In this document: positions 60,181-64,000 of the stretch, piece after piece
How the letters are laid out: each line of letters starts with the position of its first letter
Position numbering within the stretch: the stretch's first letter is position 1
Origin: Bacteroides ilei
GTDB taxonomy: Bacteria > Bacteroidota > Bacteroidia > Bacteroidales > Bacteroidaceae
Direction of reading: 5' to 3'
Assembly (NCBI RefSeq): GCF_900128495.1
Contig: NZ_LT635801.1
Coordinates: 1,189,997 to 1,253,996 of the forward strand
Length of the DNA: 64,000 nucleotides
Made by a program: the position numbers and the translations under genes
The notes under the pieces: model-generated
Seen by the model: the letters and a program-made list of their open reading frames with translations, nothing else
The model's database searches: none
What the model was told of the DNA's origin: nothing

Positions 60181-61282
60181 ACTGCAACACATACTGAAAT
60201 GTTCGGTAATGGCTTTGGTGCTGTTGATTATGCTGGGAGGATGTATCCGCTCAGAATTGCAGGACTGTCCGCCGCTGCAGATAACACTCATAGTAAAGGA
60301 CAAGAACTATTTCAATATAGACGATGCCGTGAAACTGGGGCTGAAGGAAAGGAAGGCCGAGAACCTGCCTTTTCGCGAATATGTAAGTTCTATCTATTAT
60401 ATAGTTCACGATGAGGAAGGCAATGTGGTGGCCGAGCAGAAGAATACAGCAGTCGACAATGACGAGCAGACGCAGCTTATCGTCCTTCCCGTTTCGCTTC
60501 CATACGGGAAATACACTGTTACCGTATGGGGAAACATGAAGAGCGAGGCACCGCTTGGCGATAATCCCACTGAGGCGGAAATGGAAGCTGCCGGAGCATC
60601 GCTCAATGACATTTATCTGGCAAGCGGCACTTTCGACTACAGATACGGAAGCGAGGAATATACGCTCGGGATGGAACGTACCAAGGGCGACCTTCTGATA
60701 AAGGTGGAGGGAATACCGGAGAATATCGACTTCTCTACCAAGGATATAGAAGACATCTTCGGACATGTGGACAACGAGTTCAACTATTCAAAGCTGACCA
60801 ATCTCCATACGGAACTTGATTGGGAGAGAAGGGTGGAGCTGCAGAGCGAAACGCTGATGTGTCCTTCGCCGACTTACGAAGGCTCTACGCTGAGCGTGAT
60901 GTTTATCGACAAGTCGGCAGCAGAAAATGCCGGAAGGGCTACCTACTATCCTACACTGGTCCCTCAGGATATAAACATCACGATGGGACGTAACGAGATA
61001 ACCATTCTGCGATATGTCTATCTGGAGGATGGCGGAGGAGGAACAGTAGACCCTGATCCCGACCCGAATCCGGACCCCGACCCAGATCCGGACCCTGATC
61101 CCGACCCGGACAATCCTGATAACCCTGACCCGGACGAGCCGGACAACCCTGATAATCCTGACCCGGATGAACCGGATACACCCGATCCGGACAATCCTAC
61201 ACCGCCTGTACAAGGTGAGTTTAAGATTTACGTCCGTGTGAACGATAATTGGGAACTGATACACAAAATGGAAATAGATTAA
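60173..61282 (+). CDS. FimB/Mfa2-family fimbrial anchor lipoprotein
   Basis: The ATG at 60173 follows a strong GGAGG (60160-60164), rare in this window, and gives a lipoprotein signal ending in IMLGGC. The body has the Mfa2 pattern: LTIVKD-like strands after the Cys, a YGKYTVTVWGN strand near 120, and MFIDKSA and LVPQDINITMGRNEITILRYVYL blocks. In Porphyromonas, Mfa2/FimB anchors the fimbria and limits its length. A 50-residue Asp-Pro repeat (61049-61198) then separates the body from a tail with YVRVNDNWELIHKMEID. That tail nearly repeats in the next gene. The gene is translationally coupled to the DUF3868 gene. Confidence 0.87.
   Translation: MNKLQHILKCSVMALVLLIMLGGCIRSELQDCPPLQITLIVKDKNYFNIDDAVKLGLKERKAENLPFREYVSSIYYIVHDEEGNVVAEQKNTAVDNDEQTQLIVLPVSLPYGKYTVTVWGNMKSEAPLGDNPTEAEMEAAGASLNDIYLASGTFDYRYGSEEYTLGMERTKGDLLIKVEGIPENIDFSTKDIEDIFGHVDNEFNYSKLTNLHTELDWERRVELQSETLMCPSPTYEGSTLSVMFIDKSAAENAGRATYYPTLVPQDINITMGRNEITILRYVYLEDGGGGTVDPDPDPNPDPDPDPDPDPDPDNPDNPDPDEPDNPDNPDPDEPDTPDPDNPTPPVQGEFKIYVRVNDNWELIHKMEID
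61049..61198 (+). repeat. Asp-Pro coding tandem repeat
   Basis: 150 bases coding 50 residues built from DP, DNP and DEP units, with mixed GAC/GAT and CCC/CCG/CCT codons. Such stretches can change length by slippage. Confidence 0.85.
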
Positions 61283-61322
61283 GCAATTAAATATTAATAA
61301 CTATAATTTAAATTTTGTTAGA

Positions 61323-62678
61323 ATGAAAAAGAATTATTTGTTCGGAATGGCTTTGATGGCATCATTGGCATTCTTTTCATGTACTAATGAAGTTATCTAC
61401 GTACATGATGGCGAGAGTTCAGAACAGGTTTCTGACGAGCAGATTATCACTCTGCAGGTATCTAATGGTGGTGACGGACTGACTACCCGTGCCGGACGTC
61501 CGCTGTATAGCTCTGAGGCTAAACAGACTATTGATTATGTAAGATTGTGGATTTTTGATGCAAGTGGAAATCTTGAATATTCAACAACATTCGATGAGTG
61601 GGATGATAATGATTCTAAGGTGTATGGTGATAGTAATGAGCATGGTCGTGAAGCAAAAATCACATTGTCTGGTGATAACAAATTAGCAACTGGCACTCAA
61701 TATACTGTATATGCTATAGGTTATCATTCAGATGGTGCATATAACAGTTCTATACCAGCTACTTCTGGCGTTCAAAAAGCTGCCGTTGAGAATTTACAGT
61801 TAAGTTATAGTGTAGCTACTAATGATTGTGCTGAAGAAATCTTTGCTGGTTCTCTTACTTTTACTCCTAACAAGGATGCATTTAATCAAACAATCGTTTT
61901 GAACCGTCAGGTAGCAGGTGCGTTTGTATATGTAGAAGAAATACCATTTTTTTCAGCTTCTCACCAATATTTGAAACTCATTGCTTCTGCAAAAAGCCCT
62001 AAAATAGTATTAGGACATTTTGCAAATAAAGAATATACTTCCAATGGAGCAAACACATCTACTAATGTAGTCAATGGAACAGAAACTACTGCTGGGGATG
62101 TTGTGATTAGCTGTATAGATTTGAAAACATGGTTTGGAGAAACTTTGAGTAATAAAGATGGTTTGATTGATGCAACAAGCTGGAGAAATCCTTTGAGAAA
62201 ATCTGGAACCACACCAACATTCAAAAAAGGTTCTGTATTTGGTGGTACATTCCTGATTCCATTTGCAAAACAAAGTACGCAGACTTTGAAACTTGTGCTT
62301 TCTACTTCTAATGCCGCAACTTCAGAAGAAGGTGATGAAGTATGGAACATTAACCTGCCAACAGGAGATAATCAGTTACAAAGTTCTTTTGCTTTAACTA
62401 CTCCATCAGTAGCTGGCGCTTCTGTTAATTGGTCAACAGCTGCTGCTGCTTCAGAAACAGCAAATGTCTATAGCATTCTTAGAAACCATCTTTACGGTGT
62501 AGGTAAGAGAACTATCGATAATCCGGGAGAAAGTGGTGGAGGAGAACCAGATCCAGATCCAGATCCAGAAAATCCAGATCCAGGTATTGACGACCCAGAA
62601 TCACTGAACAACAAGCAGGAACTTACTTTACGTGTAAACGACAACTGGGAAGTTATTCACGGAATGGAGTTAGAGTAA
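61323..62678 (+). CDS. Fimbrillin-like (Mfa1/FimA-type) lipoprotein
   Basis: A 451-residue protein with a lipoprotein signal ending in LAFFSC (Cys20). Arg56 in LTTRAGRP fits the site where trypsin-like cleavage matures FimA/Mfa1-type subunits. The N-terminal part has the family pattern VRLWIFDASGNLEYS and a TGTQYTVYAIGY strand. Near the end a short Asp-Pro linker (about 62548-62582) is followed by ELTLRVNDNWEVIHGMELE. The middle of the gene is AT-rich with codons unlike the neighbouring anchor gene, as expected for a variable surface antigen. It is probably the main or tip subunit. The gap to the anchor gene is 40 bases. Confidence 0.83.
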   Translation: MKKNYLFGMALMASLAFFSCTNEVIYVHDGESSEQVSDEQIITLQVSNGGDGLTTRAGRPLYSSEAKQTIDYVRLWIFDASGNLEYSTTFDEWDDNDSKVYGDSNEHGREAKITLSGDNKLATGTQYTVYAIGYHSDGAYNSSIPATSGVQKAAVENLQLSYSVATNDCAEEIFAGSLTFTPNKDAFNQTIVLNRQVAGAFVYVEEIPFFSASHQYLKLIASAKSPKIVLGHFANKEYTSNGANTSTNVVNGTETTAGDVVISCIDLKTWFGETLSNKDGLIDATSWRNPLRKSGTTPTFKKGSVFGGTFLIPFAKQSTQTLKLVLSTSNAATSEEGDEVWNINLPTGDNQLQSSFALTTPSVAGASVNWSTAAAASETANVYSILRNHLYGVGKRTIDNPGESGGGEPDPDPDPENPDPGIDDPESLNNKQELTLRVNDNWEVIHGMELE

Positions 62679-63043
62679 TTACATAATAGGTTTATAATTC
62701 AAAATAAGTATTGCCCATACAGGGCAATACTTATATCCGGTTTTAGCGGAGGAGGACTTTTGCCGTTTTACATTATTATATAAATAAAGCAAATCAGCTT
62801 TGCGGCGTTTAACATTTCGATGGTATTCTCTTTACACCAAGAGTGTGGCCGAATACTGCCTGTCTTTCGCAGGACTTCCATTGGATAAAAGCCAGGCAGC
62901 TTTCTGCAGCTATTGAAGAAGCGAAGCACAGCCCAGTGGTATTTATATTAATAACTATCAACGAAAAGAATTTAAACGGCTCTTAACCACAATTTAAATA
63001 GCACTTAAACAGAATATAATTAAAATAATAAACATAACAATAT
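62679..63043. other. Non-coding stretch of about 365 bases with a possible gene remnant
   Basis: A hairpin (62705-62733) follows the fimbrillin. From about 62784 to 62920, GC content rises and two frames are open for 40-55 codons with protein-like composition, but neither has a start or a long extent. The last 100 bases are AT-rich. This may be a decayed gene or mobile element end. Confidence 0.4.
62705..62733 (+). terminator. Hairpin after the fimbrillin gene
   Basis: TAAGTATTGCCC (62705-62716) pairs perfectly with GGGCAATACTTA (62722-62733). There is no long T-run, so it may be an attenuator that lets part of the transcription pass. Confidence 0.55.
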
Positions 63044-64000
63044 ATGAAATCATTTTTCCAGACATCCAGACAAAGGAGTTTTCTTTCCGCCTGTCGAATA
63101 ACCGGAAAGAAATGGTCTGCATCGGTGCCGCTGCTTCTGGCTGCACTGTTGGCAGTTGTATTTTATTCATGCCGCGATGAGGATTTATTTCCGTCGGCAA
63201 GTGTGAGTGAACAAAATAGTAATACACGTGCAGAAGCTGAAAATACTTCAGGATTGAATGTTTCATCTGATATTGAGGAGTTTAAAGATGGGAATAATAC
63301 ACTTTATAAAGGTTATACTTATTCCCCTTCCTGTCGCGTTCCTTTGGTGGGTGAAGGAAGAGTGGTGAATCACATTTCACAGGGTCTGGTAAATGTACTT
63401 TCTGATGATAATAAACTTGAATATCTGATCGATGAGGATTTATCAGAATATGCTGTTAGTTTCAGTGGTGTGGCTGATGTCAGTTTAATAGGAGATATAC
63501 TGCTGTCAGTTAAGGATGTAAATCGTGTATATTACGATCCAAATGATGGTATTAAGGTGGGATTCATGTATGAAAATACTGGTGGAGCTTTAGGAGTAAA
63601 TGTATTGGGGAGTGGTTTTTGGATAAAAACATATTTAAAAGGTATAGAACAGGATGGATCGACTACTATTAAAGAGGATGGAGATTTTAGTGTATTAGAC
63701 CTAAATTTATTGAATGTAGCAGGTGGACTAAGTGAAATCTCTTTTAAAACAACAAAGCCTTTTGATGAAGTGCGTATAGGAAGGGTGTCAACTCTAGGTT
63801 TGGATGTTTTGAACAACCTGGAATTTTATTATGCTTTTGTTGGTGAAAATCCTGAGAAAATTGCTGCAAAAGGGCAGCATTATGCTAATGCAACAACTTA
63901 TGAAGGAGGAGATTTGACAGGATTGGGCAATACTAAGAATTTGGTAGATGACAATCTTAACAATGTAGAAACAATAATCTTCTCTGGCTCTTTATGGGTC
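63044..64000 (+). CDS. Surface lipoprotein of the fimbrial cluster, 3' end missing
   Basis: The frame is open for 319 codons to the end of the window. A long N-terminal region of 43 residues ends in a lipoprotein-like LLAVVFYSC. Arg62 in SNTRAEAEN resembles the maturation site of the fimbrillin. The rest is rich in beta-strand patterns (for example GFMYENTGGALGVNVLGSGFWI and LNLLNVAGGLSEISF). I do not recognise a family. By position it may be a fimbrial tip or adhesin subunit. It uses AT-rich codons like the fimbrillin. Confidence 0.75.
   Translation, partial: MKSFFQTSRQRSFLSACRITGKKWSASVPLLLAALLAVVFYSCRDEDLFPSASVSEQNSNTRAEAENTSGLNVSSDIEEFKDGNNTLYKGYTYSPSCRVPLVGEGRVVNHISQGLVNVLSDDNKLEYLIDEDLSEYAVSFSGVADVSLIGDILLSVKDVNRVYYDPNDGIKVGFMYENTGGALGVNVLGSGFWIKTYLKGIEQDGSTTIKEDGDFSVLDLNLLNVAGGLSEISFKTTKPFDEVRIGRVSTLGLDVLNNLEFYYAFVGENPEKIAAKGQHYANATTYEGGDLTGLGNTKNLVDDNLNNVETIIFSGSLWV

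Noticed and set aside
59218..60303. A 361-codon open frame on the minus strand
   Set aside because: Antisense to the DUF3868 and anchor genes; no recognisable domain or start signal.
61049..61198. Tandem repeats that could be mistaken for a CRISPR-like array
   Set aside because: They are in frame, have no spacers and encode Asp-Pro units of the anchor protein.
1..64000. tRNA, rRNA and CRISPR arrays
   Set aside because: Intergenic regions were read for tRNA-like and array-like patterns and none was found by eye.

Overview
The window looks like chromosome of a Bacteroidales member, most likely Bacteroides or Phocaeicola; genus is inference from gene content. The signs are: a recurrent -7 box of the Bacteroidota form TAnnTTTG, several times with TTTG or TTG 18-21 bases upstream; few Shine-Dalgarno sequences; an Rnf pump, a cytochrome bd operon with a DUF4492 gene, LytTR signalling, BamE/DUF4476 and PorT-type proteins, and a Mfa/FimA-type fimbrial cluster. 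No tRNA, rRNA, CRISPR array, intact transposon or prophage was seen.

Layout. 1-5705 (+): DUF2400 protein (5' end missing), then sbcD-sbcC (DNA end processing). 5792-9050 (-): a tight operon of a LysM/periplasmic-binding protein, a PorT-type barrel and exonuclease III. 9126-12473 (+): uvrA and ybaK, divergent from that operon across a shared promoter region. 12440-16686: glycerate kinase (-), a DUF4476 lipoprotein (+) and lepA (+). 16946-23311 (+): a lone ECF sigma factor, then rseC-rnfBCDGEA. 23511-26557 (+): galE and a MATE exporter separated by about 650 bases without genes. 26569-31624 (-): a 1433-residue Dna2-like nuclease-helicase followed by a short-chain dehydrogenase. 31709-34910 (-): a copper module with a CopA ATPase that carries an extra C-terminal CopZ-like domain and a regulator joining a metal-binding-like domain to an AraC helix-turn-helix. 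35080-35665: two small genes. 36017-42590 (-): tolC-macA-ATPase-permease efflux operon, then a LytS/LytT two-component pair bracketed by two similar double-hairpin elements, one of which has its own promoter and looks like a small RNA. 42737-45672 (+): DUF4492-cydA-cydB. 45786-48958 (-): a Cys/His-rich periplasmic protein and ispE-rluA. 49229-56139 (+): serine hydrolase, dnaB, pheT, a small membrane protein, yebC, a TSCPD protein.

56140-64000 is accessory. A repeat-bearing gene-poor stretch of about 720 bases leads into an AraC regulator, DUF3575, a DUF3868/OmpA-like protein, a Mfa2/FimB-type anchor lipoprotein, a fimbrillin-like lipoprotein, and a further surface lipoprotein that runs off the window. 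The anchor and the fimbrillin end in nearly the same 14-residue tail after Asp-Pro linkers, a likely common assembly signal or donor strand.

The points most worth a second look are this shared fimbrial tail, the hairpin elements and candidate small RNA around lytTS, the copper module with two unusual domain fusions, the Dna2-like protein with uncharacterised ends, and the 44-bp repeats at 56284-56371. All function calls rest on motif and family recognition by eye; no database search was run.
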